Origin: Cryptomeria japonica
Taxonomy: Eukaryota; Streptophyta; Pinopsida; Cupressales; Cupressaceae
Direction of reading: 5' to 3'
NCBI RefSeq assembly: GCF_030272615.1
Contig: NC_081406.1
Span: 144,455,041 to 144,493,090 of the forward strand
Length of the DNA: 38,050 nt
Positions 1 through 10,104 of the stretch are shown one piece after another (position 1 is the stretch's first letter; each line of letters opens with the position of its first letter). The notes below the pieces were generated by a model. It saw only the letters and a list, made by a program, of their open reading frames with translations. It was not told the DNA's origin and did not search any database. The translations under genes were made by a program, and so were the position numbers.

Positions 1-1215
1 AGTTTTAATCTTTTTATTTCTTCCATGCAAAGTGTTTCTAAAGGAGCTTAGTCTAATATGATTTGGAGTCTTTGAGCTGCAAGTAGAGAAGATTAATTAA
101 AATAGGAAAATCTCTAGAATGAGAAGCAAGTCTTTGAGCTTGCATTAGTTTTTGTCTTTGTGTTGAAATAATAGATTATTCCAGTCTTTGAGCTATTTTC
201 TTTTAATCGTTGTAAAATTTAGTATACCAAAGGGTAGATAGGACTTCCAATAGTCAAGTCTTTGAGCTTGATATTGTTGTCTTGTCCCGAAGGAAGTGAT
301 GAGAGTCTTTGAGCTTTCAGGAAACTTCATTTCCTTTCTCTCATTTCCATTTGATGTTGTTACCATTATTATACATTTTCTTGCTATCACTTTTCTAAGG
401 AGAGAAAAGGATATAGGCTTCCTTGAAGAAAGAAGGAAGACTGTTGTCCCATCCTATTTTTATTTCAGTTTTAGATAGATAGGGGGAGCCTTCCCTTAAT
501 TAGGAGAGTTTCATACTCACACACTGTGGTTGAAGCCACAATTTTGTTTGCTTTCACGAGTGTAAATTTTTTTCAACCAATAATGTGTCAAGTGAGTGTT
601 CCTTCCTCGACACTATGTAATTTCTCTGCACCTTCGATGTTCCTGGTTCTTTGTCATGCAATTCTTGTTGATCATTCTTTTCAGTGTACCTATCCCTCTC
701 ACTTTTTAGCATTATGGGGAGTTTTGTCATGTTGTTCTAATTCTTCCTTGGTTCGATTGATTAGCTCTTCAGGCTTTGGTGTTTCATGCCATTTGTATCT
801 TCGAGTTCAGTTGTTTTCCTTTTTTTGCCATCTGATTCGAGTAATGTCATTTGAGGGCACTCATGCATATCACTTATCTACCTAGTCATGTTTTATTGCA
901 GTGGAGGTTCTTTAGATCAACATTTATTCTTCGACAATGTTTGCAGCTATTTCATGTTTCAGTGGTGTTCTTCATGCTCTTTTTTTTGTTTGGAGGCTTG
1001 TTAGTCCTTCACTTGAGCTTTCATCTCTTCTTGGAGATGAGTTTTGTTCCCACGAGGTTTTCTCTTTCTTATCCACTTTACAAAGATTTTATTGTACTTG
1101 GGTACCTCATCAGGCCTAGTTGTCTGGATCCATTGTTGCTTTCATGCATTTTTTACATATTTTTTAGTCCTTAGTTGTTTTTTAGATAATCCCTAAGTTC
1201 ATCTTAAGGGGGGGG
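1..1215 (+). mobile_element. 3' internal non-coding part of LTR retrotransposon A (left end outside window)
   Basis: This stretch precedes a purine run and an LTR start, so it is read as the 3' untranslated part of an element that begins left of the window. It is T-rich and I find no recognisable protein in it on either strand; short open frames at 526-885 and 851-1174 look like chance products of T-rich sequence. Positions 67-315 hold five copies of a 12-base motif, annotated separately. The purine run at 1206-1215 (AA followed by eight G) is a good polypurine tract directly before the LTR at 1216. Family assignment is not possible because no pol sequence is in view. Confidence 0.55.
67..315 (+). 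repeat. Five spaced copies of AGTCTTTGAGCT
   Basis: The exact 12-mer AGTCTTTGAGCT occurs at 67, 129, 183, 257 and 304, with spacings of 62, 54, 74 and 47 bases. The sequence between copies is not conserved, so this is an interspersed motif rather than a simple tandem repeat. A related word (GGAGCTTAGTCT) is seen near 44. Function unknown. Confidence 0.85.
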
Positions 1216-1526
1216 TGGTAGAGTTATCTTTTATTAGCTTATAATTATTTATTTAATTATTAGTCTATTATACTCTATGCTTAAGCTAAACTTAGGAATC
1301 TTATAATTCTTTAGGGTTTAGAGTATCCTCTTATAAGGATTCTCTCTTTGTATTTTCATAATAACTGTAATTATTGAATTGCATTCTTGTTGCACAATCA
1401 ATATGACTCCTCTTTTCTGGATCTCTGAATTTTGGCCTCCCTAGCATTTTTGCTTCTCTCCTTCTATGATAGGTTTGCATGCAGGTGATCTTTGGGAGCT
1501 GTATAGTTGATTTTTCCTCAACTCCA
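1216..1526 (+). mobile_element. 3' LTR of element A (311 bp)
   Basis: The LTR starts TGGTAGAG right after a G-rich polypurine tract and ends CAACTCCA, so the ends form the expected TGG...CCA inverted pair. Directly after position 1526 the sequence becomes the tail of the element B LTR (compare 1531-1614 with 9301-9387). The next five bases, ATAGT, align with ATGGT in the intact LTR B copies and are a plausible target duplication, but the matching left copy lies outside the window. Element A therefore appears to have inserted into the 5' LTR of B. The end at 1526 is inferred from the switch in homology. Confidence 0.55.
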
Positions 1527-1616
1527 ATAGTAATCAATAGTGAAACTCTCATCTCTCCTTGAGGGAAAGTGTAGTCTTCCTTTTGATCTCATCATTAACT
1601 ATTTTTCCACATTACC
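1527..1616 (+). mobile_element. Remnant 3' end of element B 5' LTR
   Basis: About 85 bases from 1531 match the last 85 bases of the 3' LTR (9302-9387) with few differences. Shared words include GTGAAACTCTCATCTCTCC and GAGGGAAAG. The upstream part of this LTR was separated by the insertion of element A. The LTR end reads CACATTACC here against CACTTTACA in the 3' copy. A primer-binding site would be expected from about 1617; TGGGTGAACCTGATG at 1619 is a weak candidate that I cannot assign to a tRNA. Confidence 0.75.
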
Positions 1617-2793
1617 TGTGGGTGAACCTGATGCCTTGCATGCTTTCCTTTGAATAAAATTGCATATTTTTTTTATTTACAAGTTTCAATTTTCTGCAAG
1701 CTTAGTGGTTAAACCATTCAAAATCCTAGTTTTTAAATTTAAAAATGAACTTGTAATTTGTAAAAATTGCTTGTGGTAATCTTAGATCTGAAAATTGTTT
1801 TGATTGTTAAATTCAATTTCCTCATTGTCTTGTTCAATTTGCAAATAAAATTTATAAAATTAAGAGGTTACTTGTTAAAACCCTAATTTTCAAAAATCAT
1901 CTTGAACTTGTGCAAAAATTGGATTTCCATTCAATTTTCAGATTTCTGCTTGTTCTCAGATTTGTCTTCATTCCTACAATTCAAATTTTCAATTTTCCCC
2001 ATTTTACCCAAAACTCAAATTTTAAAATTAAGTGGTTAGGTCATAAAACCCTAATTTTCAAATTTAATTAGATTTTGTACAAATTTCAAATCAATTTCAT
2101 TCCAATTTAGAGTTCTAAATATTTTCCAAGGTGTCCCTATCCATTAGGTTTGACCTTTTTTAAAATTGCAATTCCATTCCTTTTTCTTCAAAACCCTAAT
2201 AGGGTCCTATCTTTACATTTGCACCTTCATTTCGACCATCTAGAGATCATAAAATTCGCCAATTTTTTGGGGTTATCTTTAAAATCATCATAATATCCAT
2301 CCCTGAAAATTTCAAAAAAATTTGGTCGGACCATGTGCGTTCCCGCCATGGTCCTCAACTTTTTTCCCAAAATTTCGGGAGACTGTTATGACTGTATTTA
2401 ATAGCTTAAATCCAAAAGATTGGTTGATTTTGATGATTTTTGATCCCTCTAGAATCGGAAATACCTCCAAAATTCAACATTTCACATCTCAAGAAAAAAT
2501 TTAAAATTAAGAGGTTAATTATAGTCTACCCCGATTTTAAAATTAAATGGTATTCCCTTGGCCCTAATTTTAAAATTCCAATTTCCTTTCATTTTTGGAA
2601 ATTGTGTCATCCTCTTCCCCCAACAAAGTTCAAATTGTGTAATCATTATTTTCTTAAATTTTGCATTACTCAATTTTTAAAATTTAAATTTTCTCTCTAG
2701 TGCATGAGTTTTACCACTATTAGTCCTACCTATCCTATCCCCGTTAGATGAAGCATTAGAATTAAGGCTTCCCATGGTTTAATTATCAAGGAG
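1617..2793 (+). other. Untranslated leader of element B
   Basis: AT-rich, non-coding stretch between the 5' LTR and the first Gag codons. It contains imperfect copies of a unit beginning TTAAG(A/T)GGTTA and, in the better copies, followed by AAACCCTAATTTTCAAA; copies start near 1701, 1860, 2028 and 2507, the first three about 160-168 bases apart. A 27-base hairpin-forming motif at 2328-2354 is also found in the LTRs of the same family. Short open frames (2322-2504, 2440-2700) show no protein similarity I recognise. Confidence 0.7.
2328..2354 (+). repeat. 27-base hairpin motif shared by leader and LTRs of element B
   Basis: GGACCATG and CATGGTCC form a perfect 8-base stem around an 11-base loop. 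The same 27-base block, with small changes, occurs in the 3' LTR (8993-9019) and in reverse complement in the inverted LTR (7872-7898). The loop keeps TTCCCGC in the leader and the 3' LTR. Confidence 0.8.
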
Positions 2794-4650
2794 ATGGAGT
2801 CTAATTTGGGTGACTTCTTTAATGAGGATCATGTTAATTCTTCCCATCCTAATCATGTGCATATTCACCCTATTAACGAATTTCATGATGAAGAAGAAGC
2901 TTTAACTAGGGTTTCTATAGATCAACTTTCCACATTGGACAATCAATTTGATAGCTTTCAACAATGGATGTCCCAGGAATACCCTAATAGTGAATCTCTT
3001 CCATTAATTGAAGGCCTTAAACGCATGATTCAAAGTTATAAGAATGAAATCGATATATTGTGTGGCATTGCACATATTGTTGATTCTAATGTCATGCCTA
3101 TCAAGATTTGTGCCAAAACCCTAGGTTATTCACAATCTCCAACACAATTCAATCCTTCAATTCCTTTGACACTCTTATGACTAGTATTCTGATTTTTACC
3201 TCCAACATCATGGCTACTTCAACTCAAAATGTCATTCCTACAACCATTGATCATGGGGGAAACCTCTCTTCTTCATTTAATCCACAATATTTACCTATTA
3301 CTTCCATGAGTGTTCCTATTATTCCTCAACCAATCAGTGCGACACAAAGGGGAAATTCCTTCAACAACTTTATTCCTCCTTTAAGTGTCCCTTTTCCTAC
3401 CCAATCATCACCTATCCCTACTTATCATAATGTCCCACCACATTATTCTTAGGCCATGCCTTCTTTCAATAACATCACACCACCTTCTAAATCACCTATG
3501 TCTAACATCAGTTCTTCTACCGAAATGACAATTAACAATCTTGCTCAAACTGTGTCTTTCTTACAACAACAAATTGCTTCTATGAGTCAATCCAAGTTGT
3601 GTGCCCACCTTTGATGTTGCGAGCCCACTTTCTCTTGATAATGTTAAAGTCATGCCACCTAAACATGTTGAGATCCCTCAATTCGAACTCTATAATTGAA
3701 AAGCTGATCCTCTTACGCATTTCAAAACATTTCAAACCTTGTGTACCGATTTTGCTTATGATCAAAGATTGCTTGCAAAATTGTTTATAAGAACACTAAG
3801 AGATGAGGTTTTACAATGGTATTGCTCTTTGCCTTCTTATTCCATCACTTCCTTTCAACAAATGGCAAATTCTTTCATCCAACAATTTCAAAACAAGATT
3901 GGTCCTAAAATCACTTTGACTGATTTAATGCATTGTAAACAAGGTGTTAAAGAAAAAGTGACTAATTTCATTGGTAGATATAAGCATTTGTGTGCTCAAA
4001 TTTCTTTTCATGTACTTGATAATGATATTCAGACAATTTCCATTTCTAATTTACAAAAAGATATCAAGGAAAAACCTCATTTGTCTGAGTTTACTTCCTT
4101 TCCGCAGTTGTGCGCAACACTCCATAATTATCAATTGGTTGTGAGTAAAATGGAGCAATCCACTCCTATGGCTTGAAGTGATAAGGGGGAGAGTGTTCAA
4201 CAACCGTTTGTGAAGTTCAAACCAACAAAAAGCTTCATCAAGTTCAATGATCCAATCAACAACCACAATGTGAATGCTACAACATGTGTGCCTTCTATTT
4301 CTAATTTTTTCCAAAGAGAAAGAGACTTTACTTCCTTGAATGAGTCTTTAAATAGTATTATGTCTTAGTTGTTGCACAAAAATGTTATCAAACTTCCTCC
4401 TATAAAATAAATTGATCCTTCCAAACTTGCATCCCCTTATTTTGATATTAATTTCTTTTGTCAATTTCATCGTCAACTTGATCACGATACTAAGAAATGT
4501 TTCGCATTGAAAAATAAGATTCAAGACTTGATTGATAATAATACTACATATGTGGAAAGTGTGAATGATAAATGGAATAATTCAGTAGCTCCTCCTAATC
4601 GAAATCTTAAGATTTTCACTGATCCCTTGTCATTTCATACCTCTAACGTT
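2794..4650 (+). pseudogene. Gag of element B (degenerate)
   Basis: This encodes the capsid and nucleocapsid part of a Ty3/Gypsy polyprotein, which packages element RNA in cytoplasmic particles. The frame opens at ATG 2794. It shifts near 3130 and again near 3605, then returns to the first frame until about 5105. The capsid core lies at about 3640-4110, with words such as LRDEVLQWYCSL and FIQQFQNKIGP that fit the plant retrotransposon Gag domain. A worn zinc knuckle at about 4459-4520 reads CQFHRQLDHDTKKC (C-x2-H-x4-H-x4-C spacing, with the usual Gly before His replaced by Asp). A proline- and serine-rich linker (3200-3600) separates the acidic N-terminus from the core. In-frame stops include TAG at 4366 and TAG at 4654. 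It cannot make full-length protein as it stands. Confidence 0.75.
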
Positions 4651-4659
4651 ATTTAGATT

Positions 4660-5110
4660 GTGCGTAATTCTAACTCTTATGAAGAATTCACCTCTATGGC
4701 TCAAAACTTGGTTAATATGGTAGAAACACAAGATACACCTAAGGATCCTTGTATTACATTTGACCCTAGAAAGACCGTTAGAGCACTCAATGGCCATTTA
4801 TACATACTTGTGAAGGTTAAGGATATCCCTTGCCGTGGTGCCCTAATTGATCCCTCTTGCATGGTTAATGCCATAACTGAAGAGTATCTTTTCACTTTAA
4901 GATTGCATAAGCCAATATATGATGCTTCTAATGTGGTTGTGAAGTTATTTGATGGATTCTCTTGTCCTACCATTGGCTCTATCACCCTTCCTATTGAAGT
5001 TCATACTAAATCCATGGATGTTGACTTTGTTATCATACCGTCTTCTAAGAAATTTCATGTGAATTTGGGCTATCCTTGGCTATCTTCCATGAAGGCTATT
5101 CCTTGTCTAA
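4660..5110 (+). pseudogene. Retropepsin-like aspartic protease of element B (active site altered)
   Basis: Downstream of the zinc knuckle in the same frame, a retropepsin-like domain of about 110 residues can be followed: the lead strand HLYILVKVKDIPCRGALID, then the position of the catalytic Asp (GAT, 4849-4851), and the C-terminal strand ending near LGYPWLSSMKAIP (about 5065-5105). In active enzymes the Asp is followed by Ser, Thr or Asn and then Gly; here the triplet is Asp-Pro-Ser, so the catalytic loop is probably dead. The reading frame shifts just after this domain, near 5105-5120, where the protein continues one frame over with HKCLKFPHNGKIIT. The role would be maturation of Gag. Similarity was judged by eye. 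Confidence 0.7.
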
Positions 5111-6197
5111 CCACAAGTGTCTTAAATTTCCTCACAATGGCAAAATCATAACCTTGAACCATAGCTTATTTCATCCATTTGAAAGAAGCCCCGATGTTCC
5201 TATTGATTTCCTTTGGCCTAAACAATTCCAATCTCTTCCATCAAGGAGCAATGCTCTTTTTCAATCTTATCGAAAATGGAAGAATGATATGATTTTATCC
5301 TTAAGTAAACCTAGATCCCCAATACTTGACATCCCTTTTATTCTTCAAAATGAGGTTCTTCCCCTCATGGATAGAACTAATCTCCCTCCTAAGGAAGATC
5401 GTCAACCTATTCCTATGGATGTGACTTTACCTTCTCTTAAGGAGAACACCAATATTATTCCTAAGGTTAGACCTATACCTCCTCCTCATGGTGGACCTAG
5501 TCTCCTCCCTACACCTAATATTCCTCATTTCTATGGCACAGTTCCACCTCCTTCCTCTTATCGAGAGAAGAGGCTCATTTCTTCTATTGTTCAACCAAAA
5601 AGACCTCAACCTAAACCTTCAACTATCAGGGAGAGAAACATTCTTAGTTTTTCAAATGTTCCTTCTCCTTCTCAGCCTTCCACTAAGACTCAACGAAATT
5701 GTTGTGCAAGAGAATGCCAACAAAGACGTCATGTTCCACCTCGTGAAACTGTCCCTCAAAATACTCAATCTCCTCAGGCTCTAACAGTTGATATGATTCC
5801 CTTTTCTTGTAACCAAGATGTTCAACCAACATCTCCATATCATAAGTTGCACAAAACATGTGATGGTTTTACTCCTATTCATGTTCTTGCTCCTCTTTCT
5901 CTAAAATTTGATGAAGAAATGGATGAAAATGTTATTCATAAAGGCAATACAACTCCTAATGCTTCTGATAGTGAGTATGAGTATGTTTATGTGGACACAC
6001 ATTTATCAACTAAATTTTCACAAACCCTAATCCTAGCTCCTAGAATCGAACAAAGTGACTTACAACATGAGCATAGTCCTTGTTTGGAACTTGTGATAGC
6101 TCCATCTACTGTGCTCAATGTCGCTCCTTTGGAATTTTGCTCACCTTCCCAAAATAGTGATCAGCAAGATCAGGAGGCGGATGTCGTGCTAGATTAG
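5106..6197 (+). pseudogene. Proline-rich region after protease in element B, unknown role
   Basis: An open frame of about 360 codons follows the protease after a single frameshift and ends at TAG 6195. Its first 60 codons still resemble the segment that trails the protease in plant Gypsy elements (HKCLKFPHNGKIITLNHS). The rest is rich in Pro, Ser, Thr and Gln, with runs such as RPIPPPHGGPSLLPTP and PSPSQPSTKTQRN, and an acidic patch near DSEYEYVYVD. No reverse transcriptase, RNase H or integrase motif is visible, although this is where they would be expected. It has stayed open over roughly 1.1 kb while the upstream Gag has not, which is notable. I do not recognise the domain and give it no function. 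Confidence 0.6.
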
Positions 6198-6900
6198 CAA
6201 TATTAGCATTGCAGATCTTTTTCTCTCTGCTTTCTTTCTCTTTTGTGACCATTATTCTATATGTATCCATATTCTTATATTGTTCCCTTAATGTCTACTT
6301 GGGGATGATGCAAAGTATTGAGATCTTTTCTTGGTCTCTTTCATGTTGACTCAAACACATCATCTCTTCCCTTTCTTCCAAGGTAGTGTCCTTTGGGGAA
6401 TGATGATTATTATATGCATATACATACATGATATACATGAGTTATCATACAACATACCGACCCTAAGGAAAGCAACACTACCTCATGTTTTTTGATTCAA
6501 TAGCCTTGGGTTTATTCTCTTTCTCTTGGGTGTATCCTACCTTAAAGAAATCACTCCCAATAAGGTGCACGCGATCACTTTAATGAGGGGGCATACACTC
6601 GGCTCATATTTTCCTTCTTTGATACTTAGAATTACTTAGTGAACATTGTTTTTCTTTGTAATATTTAGTATCCTTGCTTTCATGACTCATAGTGAAGGGA
6701 ACTTTTCTACTTACAGTCATGGTTCTCCCCTTCTCGATCTTCCCTTTTACTTTGTCAATCAAAGTCGTAAGATCCTAAGTCCACTAGAGGCTTGGCGCAT
6801 CTTGCCTCCTTGACGTGGTAAAAGTATTTCAATCTTGTTTCCTTGTACTTTACCAATAGTATTGGTACACACTTATACTCCCACTAAAGTGGGGACTAAA
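6198..6900 (+). other. 3' untranslated region and polypurine tract of element B
   Basis: No protein-coding potential was found here. The region ends in the purine-rich AAAGTGGGGACTAAA (6886-6900), which lies directly before the TG start of the 3' LTR at 6901 and would prime plus-strand DNA synthesis. Confidence 0.75.
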
Positions 6901-7497
6901 TGTATTGTCATAAAATTGTGATGCTAGCAATTCTTGACTATATTAGGGTCCTCACGCATACAAGATCAACTCTAGCCTTATCGGAGATTGAAGATTGATC
7001 AACCCTAAGAAACAACTTCTTTCTTGGTCTCTGCATCACCCCATCTGCACTCTGCCCTGGAGAAAGGGGTAGGACAGGGGCATGGCACCACTATCCCCCC
7101 TTAGATAGGGGTGTGGTGCCTTTGTCCTCCCAGGACAGGGGTGTGGTGCCCCTATCCCTGCTCTATTTTGGGGTAGGACCCTTCCTAGGGTTGCATTGTT
7201 GGTTGTGCATTGGGTGGGAAACTCCCCCGATGTCAACCTGTGACGAAAATCAAATCCACTAACATGCATTTAAGGGGAATTCATCCTCTCATTTGCATAG
7301 GTTGGAAAGGTGGAAGTTGGATAAGTTCAAGTTGCATGAGCAATCGAGCATTCAAGAGTATTCAAGAATTCAAGCATTCTTTTCCAACATTGAGCATTCT
7401 CAAGTCTCCCTTCAAGTCTCCCTTCAAGTATAGGTGTTGCATTCAAGTCAAGGATTCAACCATTGAAGAGGAGATTTATTTCAACATTCAATTTCAA
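6901..7497 (+). mobile_element. 3' LTR of element B, first part
   Basis: Starts TGTATTGTCATAAAATTGTG straight after the polypurine tract. It matches the reverse complement of 8128-8724, which shows the same LTR order. It is interrupted at 7497/7498 by an inverted copy of the same LTR and resumes at 8725. The two parts together are about 1,260 bp. Position 7060-7165 is a GC-rich tandem repeat. Confidence 0.85.
7060..7165 (+). repeat. GC-rich tandem repeat inside LTR B
   Basis: Three imperfect units of about 32-36 bases share the core GACAGGGG(C/T)(A/G)TGG(T/C)(A/G)CC and alternate with C-rich stretches such as CACTATCCCCCC. The same block is present in reverse complement in the inverted LTR at about 8455-8575. 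It stands out strongly from the AT-rich surroundings and can form local hairpins because GGGATAGGGG and CCCCTATCC words are complementary. Confidence 0.75.
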
Positions 7498-8724
7498 TGT
7501 AATGGTAGGAAAATGGTGACTAATAGATCAAGAAGGAAACTACCCTTTCCCTCAAAGAGAGTTGAGATTTTTCTATTGATTACCATTCAAGCACTTTTCA
7601 CCATGTTACATTAGAAATAGGAGAGGATAATTCACTACATTCAATCTCGCCACATGAACATGGTAGATTGAATTCTGAATGAAGTGGGAACGATAAGTTA
7701 ATCCCCCCTTCCTTGTTTGAAATGGAAAGGAATTGATTGAATTATGTAGTGCAAAAGTTACAAAAAATTGATTATAACTTGAGATCAGAATATGGGATGA
7801 AGTTGTGCACCTGGATCTGGTAGTGATATGTTGAGATGAAGTCGTCCTATGAATTTGAGGAAAAGTTGCTTGGACCATGGTAGGAATGTAGACGGTCCTC
7901 CAAAAAATCCACGAAATGAAAAGGGTTCTTTTGCCTCTGCAAGTGAAGCTTGAATCTGAAAGTACAACTGCGCACTTGCAACCTACACACATAAAAGAGA
8001 GGGAAATGGGTTGGGATTGGGGTTTGCCTTTAGGTCAAACCCTAGTTTTGGAATTAACCAAGTAATGAAAGAAAGTACTTGCAAATAGTTATAAATGAAA
8101 ATTGGAATTGTAAATCACCTCAAGGGAGGTTATAGTAGCAATGTTGATAGAAATGCTTGTGTGGAATTGAATGTTGAAATAAATCTCCTCTTCAATGGTT
8201 GAATCCTCTACTTGAATGCAACACCTAGCCTTGAAGGAAGACTTGAGAATGCTCAATGCTGGAAAAGAATGCTTGAATGCTTGATCACTTATGCAACCTG
8301 AATCTCTCTGACTTTGAGCTATCCAACTTATGTAAATGAGAGAATGAATTCCCCCTTAAATACATGTTAGTGGATTTGAATTTCATCACAGGTCAACATC
8401 AGGGGAGTTTCCTGCTCAATCCACAACCAAGAATGCAACCCTAGGAAGGGTCTTGCCCCAAAATAGGGCAGGGATAGGGGTTCCATGCCCCTATCCTAGG
8501 AGGATAGGGGTGCCACACCCCTATCCAAAGGGGGAAAGTGGCGCCATGCCCCTGTCCTACCCCTTTCTCTAGGGCAGAGTGCGGACGAGGTGATGCAGAA
8601 GCCAAGAAAGAAGTCATTCCCACAAGTTGAGAAATCTCTGATTAGGCTAGAGGATTCAAACTCACATGCGTGAGGACCCTAATGCAGTTGAAAATTGCTA
8701 GGGTCACAATTTTATTACACTACA
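7498..8724 (-). mobile_element. Inverted solo LTR of the element B family inserted in the B 3' LTR
   Basis: Read on the minus strand, this starts TGTAGTGTAATAAAATTGTG at 8724 and ends CCTACCATTACA at 7498, a full LTR of 1,227 bp with TG...CA ends. It splits the plus-strand LTR exactly: CAACATTCAATTT before it and CCACACAAG after it are continuous in the inverted copy. Candidate 5-bp target duplications are TTCAA (7493-7497) and TCCAC (8725-8729), which differ at two positions, so the duplication is old or imperfect. No internal sequence is present, so this is a solo LTR left by recombination between two LTRs. Confidence 0.85.
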
Positions 8725-9387
8725 TCCACACAAGCACTTCTATCAACATTGCTATCACAACCTCCCTTGAGGTGATTTACAATTCAGTCTTTCATTTACA
8801 TCTGCTTGCAAGTACTTTCTTTAATTACTTGGTTAATTCTAAAATTGGGGTTTGACCTAAAGGAAAACCCCCAATCCCAACCCATTTTCCTCTCTTTTGT
8901 ATGTGTAGGTTGCAGGTGTGTAGCTGTACTTTCGGATTTAGGCTTCATTTGTAGAGGCAAAAAAACCCTTTTCATTTCACGGATTTTTTGGAGGACCGTG
9001 TACATTCCCGCCATGGTCCAAGCAAATTTTCCTCAAATTCACAGGGTGAATTTGTCTCGACATATTACTGCCATATCCAAGTGCACAGCTTCATCCCATG
9101 TTCCAATCTTAAGTTATAATCAGTTATTTGTCAGTTTTGCCCTACACAATTCAATCAATTCCTTTCCATTTTCAAATAAGGAAGAGGGGATCAACTTATC
9201 ATTCTCATTTCATTCAAAATTCAATCTTCATCCTTGAAGGTTGAATTTAGTGAATTTCCTCTCCTCTTCCAAATGTAATTTGGTGAAAAGTGTTTGAAGG
9301 GTAATCAATAGTGAAACTCTCATCTCTCCTTGAGGGAAAGGGTAGTCTTCCTCTTTATCTCATCATTCACCATTTTTCCACTTTACA
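8725..9387 (+). mobile_element. 3' LTR of element B, second part
   Basis: Continues the LTR broken at 7497 and matches the reverse complement of 7498-8127. It ends CCACTTTACA at 9387, after which the sequence changes to a Gypsy reverse transcriptase on the minus strand. The last 85 bases match the 5' LTR remnant at 1531-1616. The 27-base hairpin motif lies at 8993-9019. Confidence 0.85.
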
Positions 9388-10104
9388 GAACCATATACTC
9401 TTTTATCTTATCGAAAGCTTGTTGGAAAGGAAAATCCCACTTGAATGTTGTCCCTTTTCATAGGAGATATGTGAAAGACTGACATTTGTCAACAAGTTGG
9501 GCTATAAATTGTCTGATGGACTAGAGTTTTCCTTGCAAGCTTCACAACTATTTTAGTGTCTTTAGAGGAGCCATTTCTAGAATTGTGTTGACCTTTTTGG
9601 GGCCAAATTCAATTCTGTGCCAAGATACAATAAAGCCTAGGAGCTTACTTGATGTAAACTTGTACTATGCAAGACGTTCAAATATGTGTTTCTGTATGGA
9701 AGCATGTTTTACTCTTGTCTTGGATTTTTCTAGTAAATTATCTACATAATCTTTCATTATCTTATGAATAAGGTCATGAAACATCACTATCATGGTGTGT
9801 TGATAGGTGGCCCCCACATTATTAAGGCCAAATGGCATGACTTGATAATACAAAGTCCCCCACATAGTACTAAATGTTGTTTTATGTTGATCTATTTGTG
9901 AAATCTTGATTTGGTTCTAACCTGAAAACCCATCCATAAGGGAAAGTATTTCATGCCTTGCTATCAGATCGACAAGGATGTCGATATTGGGAAGTGGAAA
10001 ATCATCCTTCGAGCAAGCCTTGTTGAGATCTCAAAAGTTCGTGCAACTTTGAATGCCCCCATTGGGCTTGGAAATAAGTACCATATTGGAAATCCACTCA
10101 TAAT
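9388..10104 (-). pseudogene. Ty3/Gypsy reverse transcriptase fragment (degenerate)
   Basis: Minus-strand translation gives a reverse transcriptase core in the normal order. The N-side words are WISNMV and KPNGGIQSCTNF, followed by DDFPLPNID near 9980, then VMPFGLNNVGATYQ at about 9790-9850, then the catalytic box YVDNLL at about 9731-9748, and KLLGFIVS and SLQGKL towards RNase H. The box normally has two Asp; the second is Asn here (codon at 9737-9739), a single G-to-A change on the coding strand that should abolish polymerisation. Several in-frame stops are present. The fragment is cut at 10104/10105 by LTR C and at 9388 by element B. Strand and domain order fit its being the continuation of element D (protease and linker at 33223-31801). 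Confidence 0.85.

Larger units (their letters stand above)
1527..9387 (+). mobile_element. Element B: Ty3/Gypsy-type retrotransposon with Gag and protease but no RT or integrase
   Basis: The element runs from a truncated 5' LTR (1527-1616) through a leader, a Gag-protease reading frame with proline-rich tail (2794-6197), a 3' untranslated region and polypurine tract (6886-6900) to a 3' LTR (6901-9387, interrupted by an inverted LTR of the same family). The internal part is about 5.3 kb, and I find no reverse transcriptase, RNase H or integrase motif between 5106 and 6900. This is the layout of non-autonomous Gag-only or Gag-protease elements, which need enzymes from a related full element. 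The right junction at 9388 lies inside a Gypsy reverse transcriptase on the other strand. The left target site is hidden by element A. Confidence 0.75.

Noticed and set aside
526-1174. Overlapping open frames rich in Phe, Leu and Ser
   Set aside because: T-rich non-coding sequence on the plus strand readily gives such frames; no domain or start context, and they lie just before a polypurine tract.
1880-2200. AACCCTAA words resembling plant telomere repeat
   Set aside because: Single words in separate leader repeats, never in tandem, so not an interstitial telomere tract.
7606-9237. Similar open frames of 128 and 143 codons in the two LTR B copies (7606-7992 minus, 8806-9237 plus)
   Set aside because: They are the same LTR region in two copies. 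Over a 20-codon sample I counted about seven amino-acid-changing and three silent differences, which is what neutral drift gives, so there is no sign of a protein.
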